Part shown: piece by piece, positions 35,854 through 43,885 of the stretch
How the letters are laid out: each line of letters begins with the position of its first letter
How positions within the stretch are numbered: the stretch's first letter is position 1
Assembly (NCBI GenBank): GCA_028280455.1
Contig: JANQLT010000041.1
Coordinates: 1-43,979 of the forward strand
From: Kiloniellales bacterium
GTDB taxonomy: Bacteria > Pseudomonadota > Alphaproteobacteria > Kiloniellales > JAKSDN01
DNA length: 43,979 nucleotides
Direction of reading: 5' to 3'
Translations under genes and position numbers: made by a program
The notes under the pieces: model-generated
The model's database searches: none
The model's input: only the letters and a program-made list of their open reading frames with translations
What the model was told of the DNA's origin: nothing

Positions 35854-38034
35854 ATGAAGATCCAGGACTTCGGCGTCGCCATCGCCGTGCCGGTGATCGT
35901 GGCGCTGGTGCTTTCGCTGTCGCTCTTCGACCGCATGCGCGGGCTGTCGATCGACCTGCTGTTCGCTCTGCGTAACAGCGCCATGCCGTCGGCGGCGCGC
36001 TCGATAAACGACAAGGTCGCCGTCATCGCCATCGACGAGGCGACCTACTATGCCGATGTCGAGCCTTTCCGCGGACGCCCGAGGGTCTTCTGGACCCAGC
36101 CGCTGGCCGACGTCTTGAAGTCGGTGGTCACCGCCGACGCGGCCGTCGTCGGCTTCGACCTGATCCTGCCGACCTCGATCCGCGGCATCGCCAAGGACAG
36201 CGCGCCGGAAAACAACTTCATCGCCGCGCTGCTTCTGGCCCGCAAGGCGAACAAGATCGTCCTCGGCTCGGTCTCCTTCGGCGAGCGCTCTATCGTGCCG
36301 CACCAGTCCTATCAGACCCGCGTCCGCGGCAAGGAGAACATCCGCAGCCTGAACGTGGTGCTCGATCCCGACGGCGTGATCCGCTTCGTGCCCCTGCAGG
36401 CGCGGGGCGAAGAGCCGGAGAGCCTCGTCTCCACCATGTCCCTGGAGCTGGCCAAGCGCTACCTCGGCGTCGAGACCCGCGTGGACGGGCAGGGCAATCT
36501 GTGGCTCGGCGACTATCGGGTGCCGGCCAGCCCGGATCCCGGCCTGACGCTCGACGACGACGGGCGCTCCCTGGTGCTGCGCAACGACCTGCTGGTCGAC
36601 CTCTACCGCGGCCCGACGTCTTTTCAGACGCACTCGCTCGTCGACCTCTTCCTCTGCTCGCAGCGCGAGGACGGCGCGGCCTACTTCGAGCGCCATTTCG
36701 CCGGCAAGATCGTCCTGCTCGGCCTGACCACGGACGTCGAGGACCGCAAGCTGACCGCCGTGCGCTACGGCCAGAGCCGGGAGCAGGCGGTGCCGGTCGA
36801 GCCCTGCGCGGTCGAGCCCGCGGCGCCGGGCGACGAGAAGCCGCGCACGCTGATTCCCGGCGTCTATCTGCATGCCGCCGCGATCAGCAACCTGGTGGAC
36901 CGCAAGGTGCTGCGCCTGATGGAGGTCCGCGAGCAGACCATGCTGACCGGGGCCTTCGCCTTCGTGGTCGGCCTGACCGCCATGAAGCTCAGCTCCGCCT
37001 TCGCGGCGGCGAGCTTCGTCGCGAGCGCCCTGGCCTGGGTCGGGCTGGCCGTGACGCTCATCGTGGCCGGGCTGGTCGTGCCGCTGCTGCACCCCATCGT
37101 CGCCTCCGGAGTCACGCTGGCGGCCCTGATGGGCTACCGCTTCGCCGTCACCGACCGCACCGAGCGGCACATCCGCCAGGCCTTCGGCCGGGTCCTGGCG
37201 CCGTCCCTGGTCGAGCGCATGGTGGAGCAGAATCTGATGCCGACCCAGGGCGGCGAGCTGCGCGAGATCACGGTCTGGGTCTCCGACCTGCAGAACTACA
37301 CGACCATCTCCGAGATCCTCTCGCCGCCCGACCTGGTTGACTTCCTGAACGAGGTCTACACGGTGATGAGCGACACCGTGGAGGAGCACGAGGGCTTCGT
37401 CGCGCAGTTCGTCGGCGATGCCGTGGTCGCCGGCTTCAACGTGCCGCTCGACGACCCGGCGCACGCCCGCCACGGCATCATGGCCGCCATGGCCTGCTGC
37501 GAGCGGGTGGCGGCGCTGAACCGCGAGATGGACCTGCCGGAGGGCTTCGATCTGCGCATCCGCGTCGGCGTCAGCACCGGCAACCTGCTGGCCGGCTACA
37601 TCGGCTCCAAGCGCCGGCTCAGCTACACCATCGTCGGCGACGACATCAACCTGGCCTCGCGCCTGGAGGGCGTGAACAAGATCTTCGGCTCGACCATCCT
37701 GGTGAACGAGGAGACCGCGACGCTCTGCGGCCCCTCGATCGCCTTCCGCGAGGTCGACATCGTCCGGGTCAAGGGCCGCGACGCGCCGGTGCGCATCTTC
37801 GAGCCCCTGGGCCCGAGCGACGCCATCGACGCCGAGACCGCAGCCCTGGCCGAGCGCTACGCCGAAGGCCTCGCCGCCTACCGCGACCGCCGCTTCGAGG
37901 CGGCGGCGGCGATCTTCCAATCGCTCGCCGAGCACGACCCGGTCGCCGCCAGCTTCGCGCCGCGCGCGCGGGACTACGCCAAGGCGCCGCCGCCGGACGA
38001 CTGGGACGGCGTGCTCAACCTGCTGAGCAAGTAG
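35854..38034 (+). CDS. CHASE2-domain class III nucleotide cyclase (1)
   Basis: 726 aa. One N-terminal helix (residues ~9-27), a periplasmic CHASE2 sensor (~28-365), three helices (~366-435), then the catalytic domain (~465-650) and a ~75-residue helical tail. Metal-binding Asp478 (SDLQNY) and Asp522 (FVGD) and transition-state Asn599 and Arg603 (INLASR) are present. The position that selects adenine, normally Lys three before the Gly of GD, is Gln518; the second selecting position is Thr592. The product, cAMP or another cyclic nucleotide, is therefore uncertain. It is the last gene of the multiheme operon, followed by a strong terminator hairpin. Confidence 0.9.
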   Translation: MKIQDFGVAIAVPVIVALVLSLSLFDRMRGLSIDLLFALRNSAMPSAARSINDKVAVIAIDEATYYADVEPFRGRPRVFWTQPLADVLKSVVTADAAVVGFDLILPTSIRGIAKDSAPENNFIAALLLARKANKIVLGSVSFGERSIVPHQSYQTRVRGKENIRSLNVVLDPDGVIRFVPLQARGEEPESLVSTMSLELAKRYLGVETRVDGQGNLWLGDYRVPASPDPGLTLDDDGRSLVLRNDLLVDLYRGPTSFQTHSLVDLFLCSQREDGAAYFERHFAGKIVLLGLTTDVEDRKLTAVRYGQSREQAVPVEPCAVEPAAPGDEKPRTLIPGVYLHAAAISNLVDRKVLRLMEVREQTMLTGAFAFVVGLTAMKLSSAFAAASFVASALAWVGLAVTLIVAGLVVPLLHPIVASGVTLAALMGYRFAVTDRTERHIRQAFGRVLAPSLVERMVEQNLMPTQGGELREITVWVSDLQNYTTISEILSPPDLVDFLNEVYTVMSDTVEEHEGFVAQFVGDAVVAGFNVPLDDPAHARHGIMAAMACCERVAALNREMDLPEGFDLRIRVGVSTGNLLAGYIGSKRRLSYTIVGDDINLASRLEGVNKIFGSTILVNEETATLCGPSIAFREVDIVRVKGRDAPVRIFEPLGPSDAIDAETAALAERYAEGLAAYRDRRFEAAAAIFQSLAEHDPVAASFAPRARDYAKAPPPDDWDGVLNLLSK

Positions 38035-38049
38035 GCGCGGTCGCGCTTG

Positions 38050-38084
38050 CCAAAGCTCGAAGAGCCGAGCTCATCGAGCTTTGG
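38050..38084. terminator. Bidirectional terminator between cyclase 1 and fecR gene
   Basis: CCAAAGCTCGA (38050-38060) pairs perfectly with TCGAGCTTTGG (38074-38084): an 11 bp stem with a 13-base loop that can itself pair partly. It lies 15 bp after the cyclase stop and just before the stop of the convergent FecR gene, so it can serve both. The T-content after the stem is modest. Confidence 0.75.
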
Positions 38085-38086
38085 TA

Positions 38087-39244
38087 TCAGTCCTTGTGGC
38101 CGTGGGTATAGACGTTGCTCGGCGGGACGACGGTGTTTCGGGGCGGGTAGCCGGCGGGCGGCTCGCTCGGCTCGCCGTGGCCGCCGCCGCCGGAGGTCGC
38201 GCCGTGGATGGCCATGATGCCGAGGCCGATGCCGAGCAGGGCGCCGACGGCGGCCGGGTCGGGGCCGGGGCCGGCGGTCCGGGTCGGCACGTTGGTGCGG
38301 TAGCCGCCGGTCGGCTCGCCGATGCCGGGATCGCGCGGCGGCGGCAGGTCGGTGGTGGTGCTGCGGCCGGTGGGGTCGATGCCCATGGTCTGGCCCCGGT
38401 TGAGGGCGCGCGGCTCGGCGCCGCCCAGGGGCTCGACGAAGACCGAGCCGTCGTTGACATGGACGATGGTCGCGCCGTTGGGCGCCACGGCGACCACGAA
38501 GTCGGTGCCGCGGGCGCCGATCAGGGCGGTCGGCGAGCGGACCTTGTAGTTGTCGCCCTTGACCTTTCCTGTAATGAAGCGCGCCACACCGCGGCCGATG
38601 CTGGCGGTGACCTTGCCGCTGCCGCTGCCCGGGTCGTAGACGAACTCGTCGAGCCGCACCTGGCTCTCGGAGCCCAGGCGGATCTGGCCGTCGTCCAGCA
38701 GGCGCACGTGGAGCGCGCCGCTCGGCACGGTCTCCAGCAGCTCCTGGGAATAGACCGCCTCGCGGATGTGCAGGTCGTCGCGCTCGAGCCCCAATGGTGT
38801 CTGATAGGCCCAGACCGCGACATGCTCGGCGCCGCCGACCTGCACCACCGGCAGGGACGGCGGCGGCGTCGTCGCGGGCGAGGAGACCGGCACGATGGTG
38901 GCGCCCTGGCCGCCTTCCTGCAGGCTCCAGACGCCGTCGTCGTTGCGGCAGCCGGTGCCCGTCACCCGTTCGCGGACGATGGAGTTGCGGACCACGGTGC
39001 GCTCGTAGTCGCGGCAGGGCGTGCCGCCGCGGAAGAAGGTGCGCTTGACCGTGATCGTGCCGCCGTTGCCGGTGGCCGCATTGGTCCAGGGCACGGTGGC
39101 GCCGGTCTTCTGGAGCTCCAGGGCGTCGTTGACCGCCTCGGCGATGGTCGGCAGGTCCTCGATGTTGCCGGCCGCGCGCGCCGTGCCGGCGAGCGGGGCC
39201 GCCGCCATCGCCGCGAGCGCCAGAAGGCCGAGAAGCCGCTTCAT
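38087..39244 (-). CDS. Exported FecR-domain protein (1) with 17 kDa surface-antigen-like N-terminus
   Basis: 385 aa with a signal peptide (residues ~1-24). Residues ~25-115 resemble the RT0821/Lpp0805 surface-protein domain (GTPCRDYERT, then GTGCRNDDGVWSLQ) with two conserved Cys. A FecR domain (~140-280) has KVTASIGRGVARFITGK and SPTALIGARGTDF. The tail is Pro/Gly-rich with a short hydrophobic stretch (VGALLGIGLGIMAI) that may anchor it. FecR domains usually transmit a periplasmic signal. No TonB-dependent receptor or sigma factor is near, but CHASE2 cyclases are. It is a paralogue of the next gene. Confidence 0.82.
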   Translation of the reverse strand: MKRLLGLLALAAMAAAPLAGTARAAGNIEDLPTIAEAVNDALELQKTGATVPWTNAATGNGGTITVKRTFFRGGTPCRDYERTVVRNSIVRERVTGTGCRNDDGVWSLQEGGQGATIVPVSSPATTPPPSLPVVQVGGAEHVAVWAYQTPLGLERDDLHIREAVYSQELLETVPSGALHVRLLDDGQIRLGSESQVRLDEFVYDPGSGSGKVTASIGRGVARFITGKVKGDNYKVRSPTALIGARGTDFVVAVAPNGATIVHVNDGSVFVEPLGGAEPRALNRGQTMGIDPTGRSTTTDLPPPRDPGIGEPTGGYRTNVPTRTAGPGPDPAAVGALLGIGLGIMAIHGATSGGGGHGEPSEPPAGYPPRNTVVPPSNVYTHGHKD

Positions 39245-39375
39245 CGAACGACGTCCTGTTTCACGCCGGAGACCCCGCGGTTGCCGCTGCACCTTCCTAG
39301 CCCTCCGCTCGCCTGGAGGCTGTGGGGAAACGCACGCCGGACCGAGGCTCTCATCCTGCGACTCCCGCGCCGGGC

Positions 39376-40449
39376 CTAGTCGTGATGGCCCTTGCCCGGC
39401 GGCCCGCCGGGCGCGCCGCCGCGCGCGCCGCCGCGTCGCGATCCGAAGCCCGGCGTGGCGGAGCGGGTCCGGAAGCTGCCGCCGGAGGCCTCCTCGATGC
39501 CCGGATCGAAGGGCCGCGACACGGCCGTCGTCGTGCCGGTGCCGCCGGGGTTCACGCCGAGGGACTGGCCGGCGTTGACGATCTGCGGCGGGGCGCCGCC
39601 GAGCGGCGTCACCTCGACCGAGCCCTCGATGACGTGGACCACGGTCGCCCCCGTCGCGGCGACGCCGACCACGAAGTCGGTGCCGCGCGCGCCGATCAGG
39701 GCGGTCGGCGAGCGGACCTGGAAATCGTCGCCCTTGACCCGGCCGGTGATGAAGCGGGCCACGCCGCGGCCGATGCTCGCGGTGACCTTGCCCGCGCCGG
39801 TCGAGGGATCGAAGACGAACTCGTCGAGCCTGACGGCGGCGTTGGCGCCGAGCCGGACCTTGCCGCCGTCCAGGAGATCGACGTGCAGGGCGCCGTCCTT
39901 GGGGAAGGTCTCCAGCACCTCTTGCGAATAGACGTCGTCGCGCACGAAGAGGTCGCCGCGCGAGCGGCCGGGCGGCGTGCGGTAGGCCCAGACGTTGACG
40001 TAGTAGGTGTCGCCGGCGCGCACACGGGCGGTGCTGGTCGGCGGCAGGACGACGGGTCTCAGGTTGGCCTGCTGCGGCGCGCCGCCCGAGGCCGCCGCGC
40101 TGGCCGCCGGCTGGTTGCCCTCCTGCAGGTTCCAGATCCCGCTGTTGTTGCGGCAGCCGGTGCCCTTGACGGTGACGACGACCCGGCCGCCCTGCTCCAG
40201 GGTTCTCTCGTACTCGCGGCAGGGCGTGCCGCCCCGGAAGAAGGTGCGCAGCACCGTGATGCTGCCCTTGTTGCCCGACTGGGCGCTGTTCCAGGGCACG
40301 GTCGCGCCGGTCTTCTGATACTCCAGCGCGGCGTTCACCGCCTCGGCGATGATCGGCAAGTCCCGGGCGTCGTCGGCGCCCCTGGCCGGCAGGGCCGCAA
40401 CGATCAGCAAAGCGCCGAGGAGCGCGCCGAGAATTGAGCGCGACATCAT
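39376..40449 (-). CDS. Exported FecR-domain protein (2), paralogue of (1)
   Basis: 357 aa from the ATG at 40449 (the next codon is also ATG). The organisation matches its neighbour: signal peptide, surface-antigen-like segment (GTPCREYERT; GTGCRNNSGIWNLQ), FecR core (KVTASIGRGVARFITGRVKG; SPTALIGARGTDF) and a Gly/Pro/Arg-rich tail, here without the hydrophobic stretch. DNA identity is high in the FecR core, so the pair arose by tandem duplication. A TATAAT element lies just upstream. The 131 bp between the two genes shows no clear signal. Confidence 0.82.
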   Translation of the reverse strand: MMSRSILGALLGALLIVAALPARGADDARDLPIIAEAVNAALEYQKTGATVPWNSAQSGNKGSITVLRTFFRGGTPCREYERTLEQGGRVVVTVKGTGCRNNSGIWNLQEGNQPAASAAASGGAPQQANLRPVVLPPTSTARVRAGDTYYVNVWAYRTPPGRSRGDLFVRDDVYSQEVLETFPKDGALHVDLLDGGKVRLGANAAVRLDEFVFDPSTGAGKVTASIGRGVARFITGRVKGDDFQVRSPTALIGARGTDFVVGVAATGATVVHVIEGSVEVTPLGGAPPQIVNAGQSLGVNPGGTGTTTAVSRPFDPGIEEASGGSFRTRSATPGFGSRRGGARGGAPGGPPGKGHHD

Positions 40450-40471
40450 CCGTCGAATCCCAATGGCAGAG

Positions 40472-40477
40472 ATTATA
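40472..40477 (-). promoter_or_regulatory. Probable -10 element for fecR-type gene 2
   Basis: TATAAT on the minus strand, 22 bp before the ATG at 40449, is a perfect -10. The -35 region (CTGCAA, 17 bp away) is poor, so an activator may be needed. The RNA would have a very short leader. Confidence 0.45.
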
Positions 40478-40528
40478 GAGACTCTGAACGATTCTTGCAG
40501 CCGTCCCGGCACGTCGGCGGCCCAGCGG

Positions 40529-41383
40529 TCAGCCGGCGCGCTCCGGGCCGGCCGAGGGCAGCTTGTGCTCCTCGGTGAAGACGCCGGCGTAGAGGTTGGC
40601 GATCCACTGCTTGCCGTCCTGGGTCAATCTCAGGTAGCGCAGGCCGTCCTGGATGTAGGGATAGACCGCGTTCCAATAGAAGGTCGGGTAGTCGGCGCGC
40701 AGGTCGGCCGGCGACTTGAAGCCGAGGCGCTCGTTGGTGCCGGTCTCCTCGAACTCGGCGTAGAGCGCGGCGATCTTCCGGGTGTGGTTCGGGTCGGCCA
40801 ACTGGCCGATCAGATCGGCCGCCCGGACCAGGCCGGGGAAGCTGTCCGTCGTTCCGTAGTCGCCGTCGTTGGGCACCGGGAAGCGGGTGTGCTCGATGTT
40901 CTTGCAGACCGCTTCCGGGTCGATGATCTTGTTGCCCGCGAAGCGCTCGCGCACGAACTGCTTGCCGCGCTCGACATGATGGGGCGTCAGCGCGGCATCG
41001 GTGCTGCCCGGCGGCAGGGCGATCTTCTCGGCGCCGGGCGCGGCGAAGTAGCGGCCCTCGCCGTCGTCCTCGCAGACGTTGCGGACGTAGCCGATGTCGT
41101 GGCAGAGCAGCGCGGTGATGAAGTGCAGCCACTCGCGCGGCGGCACGCCGCCGTGGCGGAGCTGCCGGCCGCGGATGATCTCCTGGCCGACCAGGGTGAC
41201 CATCACCGTGTGATTGACGTCGTGGTAGGGCGCGTCGCTGTTGGCGATGTTCTCCAGCGCCATGCGGCCGACGAACTCGATGACCCCGGGGAAGTCCGGC
41301 TCCAGGTTCGAATAGACCCGCAGGTAGCCGTCCTTCAGGCGGTCGACGAAGTCGTCGATGATCAGTTTCGTCGGGTTGAACAT
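40529..41383 (-). CDS. HD-domain phosphohydrolase, possible cyclic-nucleotide phosphodiesterase
   Basis: 284 aa, no signal peptide. HD-fold metal ligands are visible: His58 (YHDVNHTVMV, with His54 also present), His95-Asp96 (LLCHDIGYVRN) and Asp190 (VRAADLIGQL). The YHxxxH then HDxxxxxN arrangement recalls class I phosphodiesterases, which cut cAMP or cGMP, but other HD enzymes share it. It lies between the FecR pair and the second CHASE2 cyclase, which favours a cyclic-nucleotide substrate. It is divergent from that cyclase. A 15 bp tandem repeat carries its ribosome-binding site. Confidence 0.75.
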   Translation of the reverse strand: MFNPTKLIIDDFVDRLKDGYLRVYSNLEPDFPGVIEFVGRMALENIANSDAPYHDVNHTVMVTLVGQEIIRGRQLRHGGVPPREWLHFITALLCHDIGYVRNVCEDDGEGRYFAAPGAEKIALPPGSTDAALTPHHVERGKQFVRERFAGNKIIDPEAVCKNIEHTRFPVPNDGDYGTTDSFPGLVRAADLIGQLADPNHTRKIAALYAEFEETGTNERLGFKSPADLRADYPTFYWNAVYPYIQDGLRYLRLTQDGKQWIANLYAGVFTEEHKLPSAGPERAG

Positions 41384-41421
41384 GCCCCTGCTCCCGTCGC
41401 CCCTGCTTTCGTCGCCCCTGC
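41384..41421 (-). repeat. 15 bp tandem repeat carrying the HD gene's ribosome-binding site
   Basis: Units at 41384-41398 and 41399-41413, plus a partial third at 41414-41421, share GCCCCTGCTxxCGTC (plus strand). On the minus strand each unit carries AGGGGC, and the last one sits directly before the ATG at 41383. Slippage here would change the number of Shine-Dalgarno-like sites. The rest of the 258 bp gap to 41642 shows no gene; an imperfect CCTCC/GGAGG inverted repeat lies near 41490. Confidence 0.7.
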
Positions 41422-41641
41422 CTCCTTGGACAGAGCCTCCGACGGCCCGCGGTTTCCGAGGTCTCCGGTCCGCTTGTTCGGGCCTCCTCAGACTGGAGGA
41501 TAGGGCGCCCGCGGGTCAATGGCCGCCGCGTCGCCGCCCGGCGGATGCCGAGGGCTTGCCACGGGCCGCGCGAGGCTGCGCTGGCGGCGGGGATGTGCTC
41601 CAATGATCCATTGCCTCTAGACCGGCTCTCGACGGGGGACG

Positions 41642-43819
41642 ATGAGACGCTGGCTCCATGTCATCATTCCGCTTGCGCTGCTCGCCGGCGCCCTGGTCCT
41701 GCGCGCCGCCGAGCCGGCCTTCATCGAGGACCTGCGGCTGCTGACCTTCGACAGCTATCAGCGACTGAAGCCCCGCACCTATCGGCCGATGCCGGTGCGG
41801 ATCGTCGATATCGACGACGAGTCGCTGAAGCGGCTCGGCCAATGGCCCTGGCCGCGCAAGCAGGTCGCCGCGCTGATCGACCGGCTGGCCGGCCATGGCG
41901 CGGCGGTGATCGCGCTCGACATCGTCTTCGCCGAGCCCGACCGCAACGCGCCCCGCGCCTTCCTGGAGATCTGGCCCGAGCTGGAGCTGCTGGCCGGCGT
42001 CAAGGAAGCCCATGAGAGCCTGCCGGATCCCGACAGCCTGCTGGCGGCCTCGGTGGCCCGGGCCAACCTGGTCACCGGCTTCGCGCTGACCGGCCGCGCC
42101 AACGAGGTCCGGCCCGCGCTCAAGGCCGGCCTGGTCTACACCGGCGAGGACGCCGTCGGCTTCCTGCCGGCCTTCGGGGGCGCGGTGGTCAACCTGCCGG
42201 CCATCGAAGGCGCCGCCGCCGGCAACGGCAGCCTCAACCTGGTCGCCGAGCGCGACAATATCGCCCGGCGCATCCCGCTGCTGACGCGCGTCGAGGACGA
42301 GGTCTATCCCTCCCTGGCGATGGAAGCGCTGCGCATCCTGCAGGGCGTCTCGAGCTATGTCGTCAAGTCGACCGGCGGTGCCGGCCAGACCGGCTTCGGC
42401 GAGAACACCGGGATCAACCACGTCAAGGTCGGCCGCTTCATCGCCGAGACCGATGCCCACGGCCGGGTCTGGAACTACGACAGCGGCCTCGTGACCGAGC
42501 GCTTCATCCCGGCCTGGCGGGTGCTCGAGCCGGACTTCGCCCGCCACGAGGTCGAGGGCAACCTGATCATCCTCGGCATCAGCGCCGCCGGCCTGAAGGA
42601 CATCCGCGCGACGCCGCTCAATGCCGAGGCGCCCGGCGTCGAGCTGCATGCCCAGGTCATCGAGCAGCTCCTGACCGGCGAGTTCCTGCGCCGGCCCGAC
42701 TGGGCCTTCGGCGCCGAGATGGCCTACCTGACGGGTTTCGGGCTGCTGCTGATCGTGTTCCTGCCGCTCTGGGGGCCGCTGGCCTGCGCGTTCCTGAGCC
42801 TGCTCGGCATCGCCGCGGCCCTGGGCTTCTCCTGGTTCGCCTTCGACCAGCAGCTCCGGCTCTTCGATCCGATCTACCCGGCCCTGGTGGTGCTGCTGAT
42901 CTACCTGTCGGACTCCCTGGTGATCTACCTGCGCACCGAGGCGGAGCGCCGGCATGTCCGCGCCGCCTTCTCGCACTACCTGGCGCCGGCCGTGGTCGAG
43001 CGCCTGGCCGAGGAGCGGCGCATGCCCGAGCAGGGCGGCGAGCTGCGCGAGATGACGGTCTGGATCTCCGACCTGGCGAACTACTCGACGCTTTCCGAGA
43101 AGCTCGACGCGCCGGAGGTCGTGGCCTTTCTCAACCAGGTCTACACGGTGATGAGCGACACCGTGGAGGAGCACGAGGGCTTCGTCGCGCAGTTCGTCGG
43201 CGATGCCGTGGTCGCCGCCTTCGGCGCGCCGCTCGACGATCCCGACCACGCCAAGCACGCGGTGGAGTCGGCCATGGCCTGCCAGAAGCGGGTCGCGGAC
43301 CTCGGCACGCGCATGGTGCTGCCGCCGGGCATGAAGCTGGGCATCCGCATCGGCATCAGCACCGGGCCCCTGGTGGTCGGCAACATCGGCTCCAAGCGCC
43401 GGCTCAGCTACTCCATCGTCGGCGACGACATCAACCTCTCCTCGCGCCTCGAGGGCGTGAACAAGGTCTACGGCTCGACCATCCTGGTGAACGAGGTCAC
43501 CCGCCGGCTCTGCCCGGACGAGCTGGTCTTTCGCGAGGTCGACGTGGTGCGGGTCAAGGGCCGCGACACGCCGGTGCGGATCTTCGAGCCGATCGGCCGG
43601 GACGACGAGCTCTCGGAGAGCCGGCGCGCGGACGTCGATGCCTTCGCGGCAGCCCTCGAGGCCTACCGCGCCCGGCGCTTCGAGGCCGCCCTCGAGGCCT
43701 TCGAGGCCCTGGCCGAGCGCGATCCGGTGGCCGCCCGCTACGTCGAGCGGAGCCGCGCCCTGATGGCCGAGCCGCCGCCGGCGGACTGGGACGGCGTCTT
43801 CGAGATGCTCACCAAGTAG
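41642..43819 (+). CDS. CHASE2-domain class III nucleotide cyclase (2)
   Basis: 725 aa. N-terminal helix (residues ~5-22), a classical CHASE2 sensor (~25-350; VRIVDIDDESLKRLGQWPWPR, with IALDIVFAEPD), three helices (~355-440), the cyclase domain (~465-650) and a ~70-residue TPR-like tail. Asp477 and the Asp of FVGD bind metal; Asn and Arg of INLSSR are present. The base-selecting positions are Gln517 and Ser591 rather than Lys and Asp/Thr. An 81 bp stretch is identical to cyclase 1. GGGGGAC precedes the ATG closely. It stands alone on its strand, divergent from the HD gene. Confidence 0.92.
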   Translation: MRRWLHVIIPLALLAGALVLRAAEPAFIEDLRLLTFDSYQRLKPRTYRPMPVRIVDIDDESLKRLGQWPWPRKQVAALIDRLAGHGAAVIALDIVFAEPDRNAPRAFLEIWPELELLAGVKEAHESLPDPDSLLAASVARANLVTGFALTGRANEVRPALKAGLVYTGEDAVGFLPAFGGAVVNLPAIEGAAAGNGSLNLVAERDNIARRIPLLTRVEDEVYPSLAMEALRILQGVSSYVVKSTGGAGQTGFGENTGINHVKVGRFIAETDAHGRVWNYDSGLVTERFIPAWRVLEPDFARHEVEGNLIILGISAAGLKDIRATPLNAEAPGVELHAQVIEQLLTGEFLRRPDWAFGAEMAYLTGFGLLLIVFLPLWGPLACAFLSLLGIAAALGFSWFAFDQQLRLFDPIYPALVVLLIYLSDSLVIYLRTEAERRHVRAAFSHYLAPAVVERLAEERRMPEQGGELREMTVWISDLANYSTLSEKLDAPEVVAFLNQVYTVMSDTVEEHEGFVAQFVGDAVVAAFGAPLDDPDHAKHAVESAMACQKRVADLGTRMVLPPGMKLGIRIGISTGPLVVGNIGSKRRLSYSIVGDDINLSSRLEGVNKVYGSTILVNEVTRRLCPDELVFREVDVVRVKGRDTPVRIFEPIGRDDELSESRRADVDAFAAALEAYRARRFEAALEAFEALAERDPVAARYVERSRALMAEPPPADWDGVFEMLTK

Positions 43820-43885
43820 CTCTGATCCTGGAGCGCTACCGGATCGAGCGGCAGTGCCGGGTGGTTGCCAGAGGCCAACGAACCA

